Origin: Fictibacillus norfolkensis
GTDB lineage: Bacteria; Bacillota; Bacilli; Bacillales; Fictibacillaceae
DNA length: 64,000 bases
Direction: 5' to 3'
Assembly: GCF_014836645.1 (NCBI RefSeq)
Contig: NZ_JACSQM010000001.1
Span: forward strand, 1 to 64,000
Numbering within the stretch: the stretch's first letter is position 1; every line of letters begins with the position of its first letter. The notes beneath the pieces are model-generated. The model was not told the origin of the DNA, searched no databases, and saw only the letters and a list, made by a program, of their open reading frames with translations. A program made the translations under genes and the position numbers. Positions 31,803-42,850 of this stretch are shown piece after piece.

Positions 31803-31827
31803 GCCCTGACTTTAGATCAGTCAGAAC
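31803..31827 (-). terminator. Terminator after tcdA
   Basis: On the minus strand GTTCTGACT pairs with AGTCAGGGC (two G-T pairs) around a GATCTA-type loop, followed by seven T. Confidence 0.8.
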
Positions 31828-31842
31828 TCTTCTTCAACAAAT

Positions 31843-32610
31843 TTATCGTACTCTTTCTATCTTAATATTGTTATCTTCAATGATTTTATTGATCACGTAA
31901 CCTGCCATGTAAAGTCCTGAAACAGATGGTACAAACGCGTTTGAAGATGGCGGCAACTTCGCTTTTCGAATGCCAGGAGCGTTCTCAGGTACGATCTCTT
32001 TTCGAATCTCTTCACGAATCTGGATTGGCTTTTCATCTGAGAATACGACCGGAATACCTTTTGTAATTCCTTCTTTTCTTAGACGCTGGCGAATGACCTT
32101 AGCGATCGGATCATAGCTTGTCTTAGAGATATCAACGATCTGAAGACGTGTTGGATCCAATTTGTTCGCCACACCCATACTCGAGATAATTGGTATTTTG
32201 CGGTTTAAACATTCCTTCATGAGGTGGATCTTATAGGAGATCGTGTCCGATGCATCTACTACAAAATCAAGTCCAAATTCAAAAATTTGTTCATATGTTT
32301 CTTCTGTATAAAACATCTTAAGGGCTATAACTTCACACTCTGGATTAATAAGGGCGATTCTTTCTTTCATAAGATCTACCTTTGGCTGCCCAACGGTATT
32401 CACAAGTGCATGTATTTGACGATTCACGTTCGTGATATCGACATCATCTTTATCGATAAGGATTAGTCTTCCAACTCCTGAACGAGCTAGTGCTTCAGCT
32501 GAAAAGGAGCCAACTCCTCCGATTCCAAGCACTGCAACAGTTGAGTTTTTTAAGACGTCTATTCCATCTTTTCCAATGGCAAGTTCATTTCTTGAGAACT
32601 GATAAAGCAT
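31843..32610 (-). CDS. tcdA: tRNA threonylcarbamoyladenosine dehydratase (YrvM)
   Basis: TcdA is an E1-like enzyme that cyclises t6A37 in tRNA to ct6A using ATP. The 255-aa protein has the Rossmann ATP site GIGGVGS at residues 29-35, the acidic LIDKDDVDITNVNRQ (about 53-67) and DASDTISYK around 115. The ATG is chosen because AAAGGAG lies about ten bases before it. It follows the 6S RNA gene on the same strand, as yrvM does in B. subtilis. Confidence 0.92.
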   Translation of the reverse strand: MLYQFSRNELAIGKDGIDVLKNSTVAVLGIGGVGSFSAEALARSGVGRLILIDKDDVDITNVNRQIHALVNTVGQPKVDLMKERIALINPECEVIALKMFYTEETYEQIFEFGLDFVVDASDTISYKIHLMKECLNRKIPIISSMGVANKLDPTRLQIVDISKTSYDPIAKVIRQRLRKEGITKGIPVVFSDEKPIQIREEIRKEIVPENAPGIRKAKLPPSSNAFVPSVSGLYMAGYVINKIIEDNNIKIERVR

Positions 32611-32719
32611 ATTAGTGAAATCTCCTTTCAAACGTGCACGTAAAATAAAGAAAATGCATCTTTATCAGCATATCCACTTTTGAAAACAAAATCAATATGC
32701 TTACTTGGTTTTTTTCGCA

Positions 32720-32913
32720 CAAAAAAATGAGCCCCAAAAATGCCGTATCCCCTTAGTTTTGAACCTGCTCTCGCAGGTGGGTGCCCTGTTTCGCATTTTG
32801 TCCGTCCCCTAGCTTTCAGGGCATGGACGCTGTGAGAAAACACAAACTCCCTAATACTTAATGTTGGCTCAAAACTTTCGGGTTGTTAACGGTCACCATA
32901 GGACCCATCGCTT
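32720..32913 (-). ncRNA. ssrS: 6S RNA
   Basis: 6S RNA mimics an open promoter and binds RNA polymerase with the housekeeping sigma factor. The minus-strand segment of about 190 bases has the 3' pattern ACCCACCT, hairpin CCTGCGAGAGCAGG, GGTTCAAAACTAAGGGGATA and CGGCATTTTTGGGGC, close to known Firmicute 6S RNAs, and then a T run. It sits between aspS and tcdA (yrvM), the place of bsrA in B. subtilis. A promoter at 32920-32948 sets the 5' end. Apparent short reading frames inside it are not genes. Confidence 0.85.
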
Positions 32914-32919
32914 AAATTC

Positions 32920-32948
32920 ATACTATCACACGAATAAATCAAATACAA
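32920..32948 (-). promoter_or_regulatory. Promoter of 6S RNA
   Basis: TTGTAT (32948-32943) and TAGTAT (32925-32920) on the minus strand, 17 bases apart, placing the start near 32913. Confidence 0.7.
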
Positions 32949-32998
32949 GACAAAATGTGTCTCTTTATAAAACGATTCGTATTTTTCTAAATATTCAC

Positions 32999-34777
32999 TT
33001 ACTTGGTTTCTTGCTTCACTTTTACAGATAGGTGAAGTTCATCAAGCTGCTTTTCGTTTACACCAGATGGTGCATTCGTCAGTAGACACGATGCGGAAGC
33101 TGTTTTCGGGAAAGCAATAGTATCTCTTAAATTACTTCTTCCCGCTAGTAACATCACCATACGATCAAGCCCTAGTGCAATTCCACCATGTGGAGGTGTT
33201 CCATATTCAAAAGCCTCTAAAAGGAATCCAAACTCCTCACGTGCTGCTTCCTCAGTGAATCCTAATGTTTTGAACATTTTCTCTTGAATGTCACGTTGGT
33301 AGATACGCTGCGATCCGCCCCCAAGCTCGTAACCGTTAAGAACTAAGTCGTACGCTTGTGCTCTTACTTCAGCAGGGTTGGTATCCATTAAGTGAAGATC
33401 TTCTGTCTTCGGCATCGTGAATGGATGATGAAGCGCCACAAAACGGCCTGCATCCTCATCATATTCAACAAGTGGGAAATCAACGACCCACAGGAAATTG
33501 TATTTTGATTGGTCGATCAGATCTAGATCTTTTGCTAGCTTTTGTCTTAACGCACCTAAGCTGTCTGCTACAACGGACGGCTTATCTGCTACAAACAACA
33601 ACAGATCGCCTTCTTCTGCTTGTAGTGCGTTCGTTATGTTTGCGGCATCTTCTTCATTAAAGAACTTTGAAATAGGTCCCTTTAATCCTTCTGCTTCTAC
33701 TTTCATCCAAGCAAGACCTTTTGCTCCATATCGAGCAGTGAATTCAGTCAGACCATCAATATCTTTTCTAGAATAATTGGCTGCTTTTCCTTTAACGTTG
33801 ATCGCTTTAACTTGACCACCGTTTTCAACCGCTGCTGCAAATACTTTAAATCCAGAATTCTTTACGATTTCTGATACGTTGATCAGTTCAAGGCCGAAAC
33901 GCGTATCCGGTTTATCTGAACCATAACGATCCATTGCTTCTTTATAAGTCATTCTTGGGAAAGGCTTTGGAATCTCTACACCTTTTACCTTTTTCACAAG
34001 TCCTGTCATCATCTCTTCCATCATAGCTAAAAGTGGTTCTTGGCCCATGAAAGAAGTTTCGATATCGACTTGAGTAAATTCTGGCTGACGGTCTGCGCGC
34101 AGATCTTCGTCTCTGAAACAACGAACGATCTGGTAGTATTTTTCGAAACCTGAAACCATAAGCAATTGCTTAAATAATTGTGGAGATTGCGGCAATGCAT
34201 AGAATTCTCCTGGGTGCACACGGCTCGGTACTAAATAGTCACGCGCTCCTTCAGGTGTGCTCTTCGTAAGCATCGGTGTTTCCATCTCCATAAATTCATC
34301 ATTCTCCAGGAAGTTACGGATATAGCGAGTTACTTCGTGTCTCATCTTTAACGTTTCCTGCATGATCGGACGTCGAAGATCAAGGTAGCGATACTTCAGA
34401 CGGATATCTTCTGTAATATCCATATCTTCGCTGATGGAGAAAGGTGGTGTCTTCGCACTGTTTAAGATCTTAACTTCTTCTCCAGAAATTTCAATCTTAC
34501 CCGTATTCATAGCTGGGTTAACCGTGCTCGGGTCACGCTCAAGCACTTTTCCTGTAATCGTAAGAACATATTCACTTCTTACTTTTTCAGCCGTTTCTAA
34601 CGCTTCAGGTGATACTTCTGGAGAAAAGACGATCTGAACAACTCCAGAACGGTCACGCAGGTCGATGAAGATCAGTCCACCTAAGTCACGTCGTTTTTGT
34701 ACCCAACCTGTTATTGTTACTTTTTCACCGATAAATTGCTCTGTAATCTTTCCACATTGATGTGTGCGATATTCCAT
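32999..34777 (-). CDS. aspS: Aspartate-tRNA ligase
   Basis: AspS charges tRNA-Asp. The 592-aa protein has the N-terminal OB anticodon-binding domain (about residues 1-110), class II motif 2 [20 protein letters not shown] (around 217), the bacterial GAD insertion domain (about 290-420), and motif 3 [14 protein letters not shown] (around 530). Length is typical of bacteria. AAGGAGG lies about nine bases before the ATG. It lies 14 bp after hisS in the T-box-controlled operon. Confidence 0.97.
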   Translation of the reverse strand: MEYRTHQCGKITEQFIGEKVTITGWVQKRRDLGGLIFIDLRDRSGVVQIVFSPEVSPEALETAEKVRSEYVLTITGKVLERDPSTVNPAMNTGKIEISGEEVKILNSAKTPPFSISEDMDITEDIRLKYRYLDLRRPIMQETLKMRHEVTRYIRNFLENDEFMEMETPMLTKSTPEGARDYLVPSRVHPGEFYALPQSPQLFKQLLMVSGFEKYYQIVRCFRDEDLRADRQPEFTQVDIETSFMGQEPLLAMMEEMMTGLVKKVKGVEIPKPFPRMTYKEAMDRYGSDKPDTRFGLELINVSEIVKNSGFKVFAAAVENGGQVKAINVKGKAANYSRKDIDGLTEFTARYGAKGLAWMKVEAEGLKGPISKFFNEEDAANITNALQAEEGDLLLFVADKPSVVADSLGALRQKLAKDLDLIDQSKYNFLWVVDFPLVEYDEDAGRFVALHHPFTMPKTEDLHLMDTNPAEVRAQAYDLVLNGYELGGGSQRIYQRDIQEKMFKTLGFTEEAAREEFGFLLEAFEYGTPPHGGIALGLDRMVMLLAGRSNLRDTIAFPKTASASCLLTNAPSGVNEKQLDELHLSVKVKQETK

Positions 34778-34791
34778 GAGATGTGTCCTCC

Positions 34792-36060
34792 TTATTTACC
34801 TTGCTTTAAAAATGTGCTCAGCTTCTCAAGCGCTACTTCCGACTGTTCTCCGGAATCCATGTTCTTCACGTTGATGATTCCTTTGGACAGTTCTTCTTCA
34901 CCTAAAATAGCTACAAACTTCGCTTTAAATCGGTCAGCTGCTTTAAATTGTGCTTTCATCTTTTTATCTAAATAATCTTTGTCACTCTTAATCCCTGCTT
35001 GACGAAGCTGACTTAAGATCGCTACTGATTTTCGCTTAGCTTCATCACCTAATGCTACAACATAACAATCTATTTCTTCTTCTGTTTCAAGAGTGATGCC
35101 TTCTGCTTCAAGTGCTAATAATAAGCGTTCTAAGCTCATCGCAAAACCGATACTTGGCGTAGCAGGTCCACCTAGATCTTCAACAAGCCCATTGTACCTG
35201 CCGCCTCCACTAAGTGTTGTGATAGCACCGAACCCTTCAGCCTCACTCATGATCTCAAATGCAGTGTGGTTGTAATAATCAAGTCCACGTACGAGGGTAG
35301 GATCGATCACATAATCAATCTTCATCGCATCCAAGCTCGTTTTCACTTCTTCAAAGTATGTTTTCGATTCTTCGTTTAAGTGTTCTAGAATAGAAGGAGC
35401 GCTCTTCATGAGTTCATGGTCTCGGTCTTTTTTGCAATCCAGAATTCTTAAAGGATTCTTCAATAATCGATTTTGACAATCTGAACAAAATTCATCGATT
35501 CTAGGTTCAAAGTGTGCGATCAAAGCTTCTTTATGAGATTTACGGCTCTCAGCATCACCTAACGTATTCAATACAAGACGGAGTTTTTTTAGACCTAGCT
35601 CTTGGTAAACCGTCATCGCAAGTGAAATTACTTCTGCATCAATGGCAGGATCGGCAGAACCCATCGCTTCAATACCGAATTGTACAAACTGACGATATCG
35701 ACCAGCTTGAGGTCTTTCGTATCGAAACATAGGTTGGATGTAAAAGAGTTTTACAGGCTGTCCTGGTAACCCAAACATTTTGTTTTCAACATAAGAGCGA
35801 GTTACTGGCGCTGTCCCTTCTGGTCGAAGAGTTAAGCTGCGGTCGCCTCGATCATTGAACGTATACATCTCTTTTTGAACGATATCTGTTGAATCTCCTA
35901 CACCGCGTTGGAAAAGGTCTGTGTGCTCAAAAATCGGTGTTCGAATCTCTTTATAATTAAATCGCGCTGATACTTCCTTTGCTTTTTGTTCGATCAGCTG
36001 CCATTTTTCCACTTCTCCTGGGAGTATATCTTTCGTTCCCCTTGGAATGTTAATACTCAT
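34792..36060 (-). CDS. hisS: Histidine-tRNA ligase
   Basis: HisS charges tRNA-His. The 422-aa protein has class II motif 1 ([10 protein letters not shown]), motif 2 [13 protein letters not shown] around residue 113, the histidine-binding HisA motifs [14 protein letters not shown] around 257 and [14 protein letters not shown] around 285, motif 3 [13 protein letters not shown] around 308, and a C-terminal anticodon domain. It is first in the hisS-aspS operon and follows a T-box leader and copy B of the dispersed repeat. Confidence 0.97.
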   Translation of the reverse strand: MSINIPRGTKDILPGEVEKWQLIEQKAKEVSARFNYKEIRTPIFEHTDLFQRGVGDSTDIVQKEMYTFNDRGDRSLTLRPEGTAPVTRSYVENKMFGLPGQPVKLFYIQPMFRYERPQAGRYRQFVQFGIEAMGSADPAIDAEVISLAMTVYQELGLKKLRLVLNTLGDAESRKSHKEALIAHFEPRIDEFCSDCQNRLLKNPLRILDCKKDRDHELMKSAPSILEHLNEESKTYFEEVKTSLDAMKIDYVIDPTLVRGLDYYNHTAFEIMSEAEGFGAITTLSGGGRYNGLVEDLGGPATPSIGFAMSLERLLLALEAEGITLETEEEIDCYVVALGDEAKRKSVAILSQLRQAGIKSDKDYLDKKMKAQFKAADRFKAKFVAILGEEELSKGIINVKNMDSGEQSEVALEKLSTFLKQGK

Positions 36061-36103
36061 TTTCTTTCATCCTCCCGTTTTTACATGTTCGTTAAAATCA
36101 AAT

Positions 36104-36312
36104 GCTGTTCTCGCATCGTAGCTTTTGAAGGTGTTGATTTTCGTTTCAGGATCCTGGCTTTCCGGGGGGCGTGCGGTGAGCCTCCTAGCGCACTGCGCTA
36201 CAGGAGTCTCACCTGGCCCGCTAATCCCCCAGGAGTCTCGGACCTTCCACTACAATCAACTAGCATTGATGCACTTTTAAAAACCAACTCAAAAGCTGCT
36301 ATATTTTTGAAA
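36104..36312 (+). repeat. Dispersed intergenic repeat, copy B (upstream of hisS)
   Basis: The core (36137-36265) begins GTTGATTTTCGTTTCAGG, carries GGGGCGTGCGGTGAGCCTCC and two GGAGTCTC motifs, and ends ACAATCAACT. The outer flanks (GCTGTTCTCG..., and AAAGCTGCTATA...) are diverged. Same orientation as copies A, C and D, between the hisS T-box and the hisS start codon. Confidence 0.85.
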
Positions 36313-36320
36313 AAATAAAA

Positions 36321-36594
36321 AAATCCCGTCCCTTATGAAATCAGTCATTTCATAAGGGACGGGATTTCCCGCGGTGCCACCCTGCTTCGAAGCTAAAAAT
36401 AGCTTCCTCATTTATGCAAGTAACGATTGCCCACGTGTAACTCTACTGAGGTCAAAACTAACCGTTCGAATTAAAACCTATGAAGTGTCTTTCACTTTAT
36501 CATCAGGGAGAGATACTTTCAGCCATGGTATCTCATCTCTTACCCTGTGGGGTAAAGCTACTTTTCTTCGTCATCAGTTTTCATTTTGGAATTG
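36321..36594 (-). promoter_or_regulatory. T-box leader of hisS-aspS
   Basis: The T-box sequence AGGGTGGCACCGCGG is on the minus strand at 36383-36369, followed by a long terminator (AAATCCCGTCCCTTATGAAAT arm) with T run at 36367-36321. In the specifier region AAAGACACTTC, in the register of the alaS leader the codon is GAC (Asp), and CAC (His) overlaps it two bases later. Transcription starts from the promoter at 36601-36630. Confidence 0.92.
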
Positions 36595-36600
36595 TAAATT

Positions 36601-36630
36601 ATCATACTTTTAGATGGGGTGTGATGTCAA
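36601..36630 (-). promoter_or_regulatory. Promoter of the hisS T-box leader
   Basis: TTGACA (36630-36625) and TATGAT (36606-36601) on the minus strand with 18-base spacing. The TGA in the -35 box is the stop codon of the 57-aa gene upstream. Confidence 0.85.
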
Positions 36631-36800
36631 TAGTTTTCGCGTTTTATTTTTTTCTTTAACTGATTCACTTGAAAAAGATTCATTCCAAATTCTTCAGCAA
36701 GCTCCATTGTGTTTGCTGATTTTTCAAGAGAAAGAAAATCATGAAAGCTCAGCTGCTTCCATTGAGGGATTCCTTCTATGCCTTTCCGGTTCTGCCTCAT
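36627..36800 (-). CDS. Hypothetical 57-aa protein with HTH-like helix pair
   Basis: The protein reads MRQNRKGIEGIPQWKQLSF then a segment SANTMELAEEFGMNLFQVNQ that looks like a helix-turn-helix, and ends KKKIKRENY. I do not know a named family; it may be a small DNA-binding protein. GGTGGAGG lies six bases before the ATG, but that site is also the 3' arm of the dtd terminator hairpin. It lies between dtd and the hisS promoter, near where B. subtilis has yrzK; I cannot tell whether they are related. Confidence 0.65.
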   Translation of the reverse strand: MRQNRKGIEGIPQWKQLSFHDFLSLEKSANTMELAEEFGMNLFQVNQLKKKIKRENY

Positions 36801-36807
36801 AAAAAAA

Positions 36808-36856
36808 CCTCCACCTTTTTGATTTAGTCTTTCCATCAAGGCGAAGGTTTCATTCA
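36808..36856 (-). terminator. Terminator of dtd, overlapping a ribosome binding site
   Basis: On the minus strand AACCTTCGCCTT pairs with AAGGTGGAGGTT (nine canonical and three G-T or similar pairs), with a further GAT/ATC closure, followed by seven T. The 3' arm contains GGTGGAGG, the ribosome site of the 57-aa gene. Confidence 0.75.
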
Positions 36857-36861
36857 TGATA

Positions 36862-37305
36862 TTAACTTTTAGAGTCCATGATTAAGGTTACCGGTCCATC
36901 ATTCGTAAACGACACATCCATCATCGCGCCAAAAACACCAGTTTCTACATGTACACCTAAGCTCTTAAGCTTGCTATTAAAATAGTCATACATCGTAATT
37001 GCATGGTCTGGTTTAGCAGCATCCATAAAGTTTGGACGTCTTCCTTTTTTCGTGTCACCGAATAACGTGAACTGCGAAATAGATAGGATGCTTCCTTCTG
37101 TATCTTTTAAAGAAAGATTCATCTTTTCATTTTCATCTTCAAATATGCGAAGATTTACGATCTTTTCTGCTAAATAATCCGCATCTTTTTCTGTATCTTC
37201 ATGTGTAACACCAACTAAGAGTACAAGGCCTTTATCAATTCTGCCTTTTACTTCAGAATCCACTAAGACCTTCGCCTCTTTGGAACGCTGTAATACTACT
37301 TTCAT
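36862..37305 (-). CDS. dtd: D-aminoacyl-tRNA deacylase
   Basis: Dtd removes D-amino acids and glycine mis-attached to tRNA. The 147-aa protein has the family hallmarks: [17 protein letters not shown] around residue 77 (SQFTLFG motif) and [15 protein letters not shown] around 127 (Gly-x-Met...Gly-Pro motif, whose cis Gly-Pro excludes L-amino acids). It follows relA by 22 bp, as in B. subtilis. Confidence 0.95.
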   Translation of the reverse strand: MKVVLQRSKEAKVLVDSEVKGRIDKGLVLLVGVTHEDTEKDADYLAEKIVNLRIFEDENEKMNLSLKDTEGSILSISQFTLFGDTKKGRRPNFMDAAKPDHAITMYDYFNSKLKSLGVHVETGVFGAMMDVSFTNDGPVTLIMDSKS

Positions 37306-37327
37306 TGCAGAATCACTTCCTTAACTC

Positions 37328-39511
37328 CTATTGCATCAATCTTCTAACCGCATATATGTCAGAAATTCTTTTAATTCGTTCGACCACTTTTTGAAGGTGG
37401 CTGACGTTGTGAATTGAGATTGACATACTGATCGTTGCCATCTTGTTGCGATCTGACTTGCCGCTAACGGCTGTAATATTTGTCTTCGTTTCTGCAACTG
37501 CATGCAGAACCTCATTCAGAAGGCCGCGACGGTCAAAACCATTGATCTCAATATCAACGTTATAATTTTTCGGTTGCTCTAGATCGCCTTCCCATTCTAC
37601 CGGTAAAAGCCGTACTTGTGCATCTTCGTTGTGTACGTTAACACAATCCTCACGGTGAACAGAAACACCGCGACCTTTTGTGATATAACCTACAATGTCA
37701 TCTCCAGGAACAGGATTACAACATTTAGATAATCGAATCAGCATGTTATCAATGCCTTTAACCACAATACCAGAATCTGTTCTGCGTTTTGGTTCGGGCT
37801 TTTCAGCAGAGTCTCTTATTGCATCAAGCAACTCAGAATTATCCGGGTCCTGCTCTTTTTTACGGCGGACTTTATCCGTTAATCGAGTGGCAATCTGTGC
37901 AGCTGTTATTCCATTGTATCCTACAGCAGCATACATATCTTCTTCGCCTGCAAAGTTATACTTTTGAGCCACATATTGAATGTTGTCATTCGTGAAGATA
38001 TCTTTCAGATCATAACCGCGATTCTTTATTTCTTTTTCAACAAGCTCTTTGCCTTTTGCGACGTTTTCTTCTCTTCTCTCGCGCTTAAACCATTGACGAA
38101 TCTTGTTTTTCGCATGAGAACTCTGTGTGATCTTCAGCCAATCCTGACTCGGTCCGTAGGAGTGTTTGCTCGTTAAGATCTCGATAATATCTCCCGTTTT
38201 CAAACGGTAATCTAACGTGACCATCTTTCCGTTTACTTTTGCGCCGATACATCTGTTACCGATCTCAGTGTGAATGCGGTATGCAAAATCAATAGGCACC
38301 GACCCTGACGGAAGCTCGTAAACATCTCCCTTAGGAGTGAACACGAACACCATATCAGAGAAAAGATCGACCTTAAGAGATTCCATAAATTCTTCAGCAT
38401 CTACAACATCGTTTTGCCATTCAAGAATTTCACGGAACCATGTTAATTTATTTTCAAATGAGCTGACAGGAGCTTTCGTTGCTCCCTCTTTATATGCCCA
38501 GTGTGCTGCGATCCCGTATTCAGCTACGCGATGCATATCAGACGTTCTGATTTGGACTTCAAGTGGATCACCTTTTGGTCCGATTACCGTTGTATGAAGA
38601 GACTGATACATATTTGCTTTAGGCATAGCGATATAATCTTTAAAACGGCCTGGCATCGGCTTATAAGCCGTATGGATGATACCAAGGGCAGCATAACAAT
38701 CTTTAATATTCTGAACGATAATACGAACAGCTAAAAGGTCATAGATCTCATTGAACTGCTTTCCTTGTTTAGCCATTTTTCGATAGATGCTATAAATATG
38801 TTTCGGTCTTCCAGAGATATCAACTTGAATGTTAACTTCTTTAAGTTTGCTCTTCATCTCATCCATCACTTGATGAACATACTCTTCCCGTTCCGCACGC
38901 TTTTGCTGCATCAAGTTAACGATTCTGTAGTATTGCTGCGGATTCAGGTATCTTAAAGAAACATCTTCAAGCTCCCACTTTATCGTTGAAATCCCAAGGC
39001 GATGGGCAAGCGGAGCGAAGATCTCAAGTGTCTCATTCGCTTTTTGGATCTGTTTTTCTTTCGGCATATGCTTTAATGTGCGCATATTGTGAAGTCGGTC
39101 AGCCAGCTTGATCAAGATACATCGAATATCTTGGGCCATAGCGACAAACATCTTCCGGTGGTTCTCAGCTTGCTGTTCTTCCTTAGACTTAAACTTGATC
39201 TTCTTCAGCTTCGTAACACCATCAACAAGCATTGCCACTTCTTCATTGAATTGAGTGGAAATATCTTTTAGTGTGATCGGTGTATCTTCAACTACATCAT
39301 GAAGGAACCCTGCTGCTACAGTCACAGGATCCATTTGGAGGTTCACCAGAATGGCTGCTACTTCAACAGGATGATGAATATAGGGCTCTCCCGATTTACG
39401 GAATTGTCCCTCGTGTGCATTTCTTGCGTATTCATAAGCCTTCGTGATGAAGCTTAAATCGTCTTTAGAAAGATAGCTCTCCGCTTTTTGCAATACTTCC
39501 TCAATCGTCAT
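37328..39511 (-). CDS. relA: Bifunctional (p)ppGpp synthetase/hydrolase Rel
   Basis: Rel makes and degrades the stringent-response alarmone (p)ppGpp at the ribosome. The 727-aa protein has the HD hydrolase domain with HHPVEVA (46-52) and FLHDVVEDT (69-77), so hydrolase residues are intact; the synthetase domain with [12 protein letters not shown]-like [13 protein letters not shown] around 240 and YQSLHT around 306; then TGS (about 390-450), helical/zinc-finger region ([13 protein letters not shown]) and a C-terminal ACT domain. AAGGTG lies five to seven bases before the ATG. It is upstream of dtd and downstream of apt; repeat copy C lies between apt and relA. Confidence 0.96.
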   Translation of the reverse strand: MTIEEVLQKAESYLSKDDLSFITKAYEYARNAHEGQFRKSGEPYIHHPVEVAAILVNLQMDPVTVAAGFLHDVVEDTPITLKDISTQFNEEVAMLVDGVTKLKKIKFKSKEEQQAENHRKMFVAMAQDIRCILIKLADRLHNMRTLKHMPKEKQIQKANETLEIFAPLAHRLGISTIKWELEDVSLRYLNPQQYYRIVNLMQQKRAEREEYVHQVMDEMKSKLKEVNIQVDISGRPKHIYSIYRKMAKQGKQFNEIYDLLAVRIIVQNIKDCYAALGIIHTAYKPMPGRFKDYIAMPKANMYQSLHTTVIGPKGDPLEVQIRTSDMHRVAEYGIAAHWAYKEGATKAPVSSFENKLTWFREILEWQNDVVDAEEFMESLKVDLFSDMVFVFTPKGDVYELPSGSVPIDFAYRIHTEIGNRCIGAKVNGKMVTLDYRLKTGDIIEILTSKHSYGPSQDWLKITQSSHAKNKIRQWFKRERREENVAKGKELVEKEIKNRGYDLKDIFTNDNIQYVAQKYNFAGEEDMYAAVGYNGITAAQIATRLTDKVRRKKEQDPDNSELLDAIRDSAEKPEPKRRTDSGIVVKGIDNMLIRLSKCCNPVPGDDIVGYITKGRGVSVHREDCVNVHNEDAQVRLLPVEWEGDLEQPKNYNVDIEINGFDRRGLLNEVLHAVAETKTNITAVSGKSDRNKMATISMSISIHNVSHLQKVVERIKRISDIYAVRRLMQ

Positions 39512-39633
39512 GGAATCACCTTACGTTGTCATTGTATATTGCTTCTATTATCGTTAAATTGGTCCTTCATGTAAAGCGAAAAACGAAATTTGTCGAATGA
39601 TTGGGCAGATTTTGTGACAGGATTGTAAAAAAA

Positions 39634-39856
39634 CACTGTTATCGTAATACATTGTTGCTCTTGAAAGTAAGTTGATTTCCGTTTCAGACACTCGCTTTCC
39701 ACGGGGCGTGCGGTGAGCCTCCTGCCGCTTTGCGCCATTACGAGTCTCCACCTGACCGCTCGTCCCGTAGGAGTCTCGCATCTTCCACTTCAATCACCTT
39801 TACGATGAAGTGAATAACAAAAGAACTTGTAAGTAACAACCCTTCGGAAAAGAATC
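39634..39856 (+). repeat. Dispersed intergenic repeat, copy C (between relA and apt)
   Basis: The core (39669-39797) begins AGTTGATTTCCGTTTCAGAC, contains GGGGCGTGCGGTGAGCCTCC, CGCTTTGCGCCATTACGAGTC and GGAGTCTCGC, and ends CAATCACC, and is the closest copy to A. Left flank ATTGTTGCT and right flank AAGTAACAA form an imperfect outer inverted repeat. Apart from this element and the apt terminator the 383-bp gap holds nothing I can call. Confidence 0.85.
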
Positions 39857-39860
39857 TAAA

Positions 39861-39887
39861 AAAGAGCCCCTTCTAAAGGAACTCTTT
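39861..39887 (-). terminator. Terminator after apt
   Basis: AAAGAGTTCCTT pairs with AAGGGGCTCTTT around a short TAG loop, followed by T on the minus strand. Confidence 0.85.
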
Positions 39888-39894
39888 CATCGTT

Positions 39895-40407
39895 TTAGTA
39901 TTGAGTTAATGTGAAGATATCATAACCTGAAAGTTTCTTACGGCCATCTAAGTAAGTAAGTTCGATCATGAATGCGATTCCTGCAACTACTCCGCCAAGC
40001 TCTTCTACTAGCTTGATGGTTGCTTCGATCGTTCCGCCTGTTGCTAGTAGATCGTCTGTGATCAAGACTCTTTGGCCTGGTTTGATCGCGTCTTTATGCA
40101 TCGTTAGCACATCTTTACCATACTCAAGACCATAATCAACTTTGATCACTTCACGAGGTAGTTTACCTTCTTTACGTACTGGGACAAATCCTAATCCTAA
40201 TGTGTAAGCTACAGGGCAGCCTACGATAAATCCACGTGCTTCAGGTCCAACGATTACATCCACCTGTTTTTCTTTTGCGTATACAGCAATGTCATCCATT
40301 GCTTGTTTATATACTGCACCATCAGACATAAGTGAAGTAATATCTTTAAAACGAATGCCTTCGATTGGGAAATTCTCTACTACTGAAATAAACGGCTTAT
40401 AATCCAT
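39895..40407 (-). CDS. apt: Adenine phosphoribosyltransferase
   Basis: Apt salvages adenine to AMP with PRPP. The 170-aa protein is of normal length and has [15 protein letters not shown] near the start, GPEARGF around residue 58 and the PRPP-binding motif [13 protein letters not shown] around 118. It sits 20 bp downstream of recJ, as in B. subtilis, and also serves to remove adenine released by MtnN. AGGAGGC precedes the ATG. Confidence 0.97.
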   Translation of the reverse strand: MDYKPFISVVENFPIEGIRFKDITSLMSDGAVYKQAMDDIAVYAKEKQVDVIVGPEARGFIVGCPVAYTLGLGFVPVRKEGKLPREVIKVDYGLEYGKDVLTMHKDAIKPGQRVLITDDLLATGGTIEATIKLVEELGGVVAGIAFMIELTYLDGRKKLSGYDIFTLTQY

Positions 40408-40427
40408 GAATCTTTGCCTCCTGAAAA

Positions 40428-42779
40428 TTACAAACTGGCTTTTGGCCGTGTTTGTTCTGTAAACCAGCTTTTTAAAGAATGATAAGAAGAGTAAACGAGC
40501 TGATTTTCAATGTCTGCTTGTTCAAACTTTTTCTGATAGGTTTCAGAGCTTTCTAATTCTCGTTTGCTAGGTTCTTTGTTAATGAAAATAACACCACCGT
40601 CTATTGTAACAAAATCCAGCTCAAAAAACACCTTTGACATGAAATCTATTGTTTCTTTCGACCAGCCTTTCCATTTCGCCAGTTCTGCACCATCCCTCTT
40701 CACGTTAAAGGTTTTCCTTTTTGCAAGGAATCCATAGAACCATTTGAAATGCTCTCTCGTTGGTAGAGTCGTAAAAAAGTGTTCTGTACTCTGATGAAAC
40801 ACCGCATAGATCCTTGAAGGTTCACCGATGGTTTCTAGCCATTCCGAAAATCGGGTTAGAGAAGGAGGAACATCTAAGAACACTAAATTCTTTTCTTTAA
40901 AATAATCCTCGGGTAGAGTCAATAACTCATCTTCACCGATGACTTGGTCAGACAGCGCTTCGAAATCTTTATGCCTTACTGTTTCTTCTTCAAACGCGAT
41001 AAAACATGTTTTCGAGTACGGCAGACCAATTAACCTTTTTGCAGCATCTTTAAGGCCTCTATAATCAAACAGTTGAAAATGATTGACAGAAAGATCTTCA
41101 AGAAGAAGCTGAGGCTTTCTATAGCCGTTCCATTCGTTCAATTGGATCTGACCAACGATTGAAATCAACGAATAAGGTGTCATCTCTTCTAACAAGCTAC
41201 CTTTTTGAAAACCAATGCAATCTAGAACCGATAGCTCACCATTGCCTACTTGCAATTTGAGGTGATTGGACTGACTTCCTATCTTTTTCATCTCGCGGAT
41301 CGGAACATCTTCAACCATAACGCGAGGCGATGGGTTTCCAACACCAAAAGGAGATAACGTACTTAACAGCTCAACCGTTTCTAGTGATATCTCATTTAAT
41401 CTAGCTGTTAGATCGATCGTTGTAACCGGCAGATAATCTTCTGGTTTTAAACATTCCTTAGCTTGCCGGATAAGCCTACTTCTTAATTCATCGACATCAT
41501 GCATCGAAAGTGTCATTCCTGCTGCCATTGGATGTCCACCGAAATGAGGAAGAATATCTCTAGATCCTGAAAGGTTTTCAAACATATCAAATCCTTTGAT
41601 GCTTCGCGCTGACCCTTTTGCTGTTTCTTTTTCAGGATCCAAACAAAGCACGATCGTAGGACGATAGAATTTTTCAACCAATCGTGAGGCAACGATACCA
41701 ATAACCCCTGGATTCCAGCCCTCTTTGGCGAGGACAAGCACTTCATTCTCATCAGGAGGATAACTTTCTTCTACCATCGCGATCGCTTCTTTTGTAATCT
41801 CGTTGACGATTCCTTGACGTTCCTTGTTTACCGAATCGATCTCTTGTGACAACATGGCTGAATCGTCTCGATCAGTTGAAGTAAACAGCTCCACCACTGG
41901 CATCGCTGAACCAAGCCTTCCTGCTGCATTCACTCGCGGGCCGATCGCGAATCCTACATCTTCAGCTGTAAGTTCTTTTTCATAAAGCCCCGCTACTTTC
42001 AGCAGTTCTTGCAATCCGATCTTATCCGTTTTCGAGAGTGCTTCTATCCCGAGCTTCGCGATCACTCTATTCTCATCAACAAGCGGAACAAGGTCTGCTA
42101 TTGTACCGATGCAGGCATAATCAAGCAAATGTAGTGGTGGTTTACCATGAAGGGCATGTGCTACTTTGAATGCTACACCTACACCTGCAAGACCAGAGAA
42201 AGGATATGTACAGCCAGGTTTCTTAGGATTGATAATGCTATAAGCATCTGGCAATACAGGAGGTGCCTCGTGATGGTCCGTAATAATAAAGTCTAACCCG
42301 ATCTCTTTTGCGATATTAGCTTCGTGTACAGCTGATATCCCTGTATCAACAGTTACAACGAGTGAATAACCATCCTCTTTCGCTTTTCTTAATGCAGGCT
42401 CATTCGGACCATAGCCTTCTGTAAAGCGGTTCGGAATGTAATAGTCAAACTGTGCGCCGAGTTCTTTCAGTGCATAATACATTACCGTCGTACTGCTTAC
42501 ACCATCAGCGTCATAATCGCCAAAAATTAAAATCTTCTCATTCGATTCTACAGCTCTATGTATCCGCTCAACGCTCTCTTTCATGCCATCCATCAAGAAT
42601 GGATCGTGAAATTGGTCGGTATCTATTTTTAAAAATGCTTCTGCTTTCTCTATCGTTTCAATTCCTCTGACAACCAATAGATTCGCGATCAGAAGAGGGA
42701 TATCTAATTCTTGTGACAACCATTTTGCCTTGTCTTCCGATGGTTCTTGAATCTCCCACCGTGTTCTAGGCTCCAACAT
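40428..42779 (-). CDS. recJ: Single-stranded-DNA-specific exonuclease RecJ
   Basis: RecJ degrades single-stranded DNA 5' to 3' in recombination and repair. The 783-aa protein has the DHH-family motifs [13 protein letters not shown] around residue 80, the second VVTVDTGIS with Asp, and IITDHHEAP around 155, then the DHHA1 domain with [10 protein letters not shown]-type [12 protein letters not shown] around 415, an OB domain and a C-terminal extension usual in Bacillus. GAGGTG lies six bases before the chosen ATG; an upstream GTG is rejected. It precedes apt in one unit. Confidence 0.95.
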   Translation of the reverse strand: MLEPRTRWEIQEPSEDKAKWLSQELDIPLLIANLLVVRGIETIEKAEAFLKIDTDQFHDPFLMDGMKESVERIHRAVESNEKILIFGDYDADGVSSTTVMYYALKELGAQFDYYIPNRFTEGYGPNEPALRKAKEDGYSLVVTVDTGISAVHEANIAKEIGLDFIITDHHEAPPVLPDAYSIINPKKPGCTYPFSGLAGVGVAFKVAHALHGKPPLHLLDYACIGTIADLVPLVDENRVIAKLGIEALSKTDKIGLQELLKVAGLYEKELTAEDVGFAIGPRVNAAGRLGSAMPVVELFTSTDRDDSAMLSQEIDSVNKERQGIVNEITKEAIAMVEESYPPDENEVLVLAKEGWNPGVIGIVASRLVEKFYRPTIVLCLDPEKETAKGSARSIKGFDMFENLSGSRDILPHFGGHPMAAGMTLSMHDVDELRSRLIRQAKECLKPEDYLPVTTIDLTARLNEISLETVELLSTLSPFGVGNPSPRVMVEDVPIREMKKIGSQSNHLKLQVGNGELSVLDCIGFQKGSLLEEMTPYSLISIVGQIQLNEWNGYRKPQLLLEDLSVNHFQLFDYRGLKDAAKRLIGLPYSKTCFIAFEEETVRHKDFEALSDQVIGEDELLTLPEDYFKEKNLVFLDVPPSLTRFSEWLETIGEPSRIYAVFHQSTEHFFTTLPTREHFKWFYGFLAKRKTFNVKRDGAELAKWKGWSKETIDFMSKVFFELDFVTIDGGVIFINKEPSKRELESSETYQKKFEQADIENQLVYSSYHSLKSWFTEQTRPKASL

Positions 42780-42850
42780 AAAAATCACCTCTTAACCTAT
42801 TCATTATACAAAACAGGATAAGAGGTGACAATTTATGAATGATATTTAAC

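Noticed and set aside
32628-32843. Open frame of 71 codons between tcdA and aspS
   Set aside because: It runs through the conserved 6S RNA structure and has no ribosome site.
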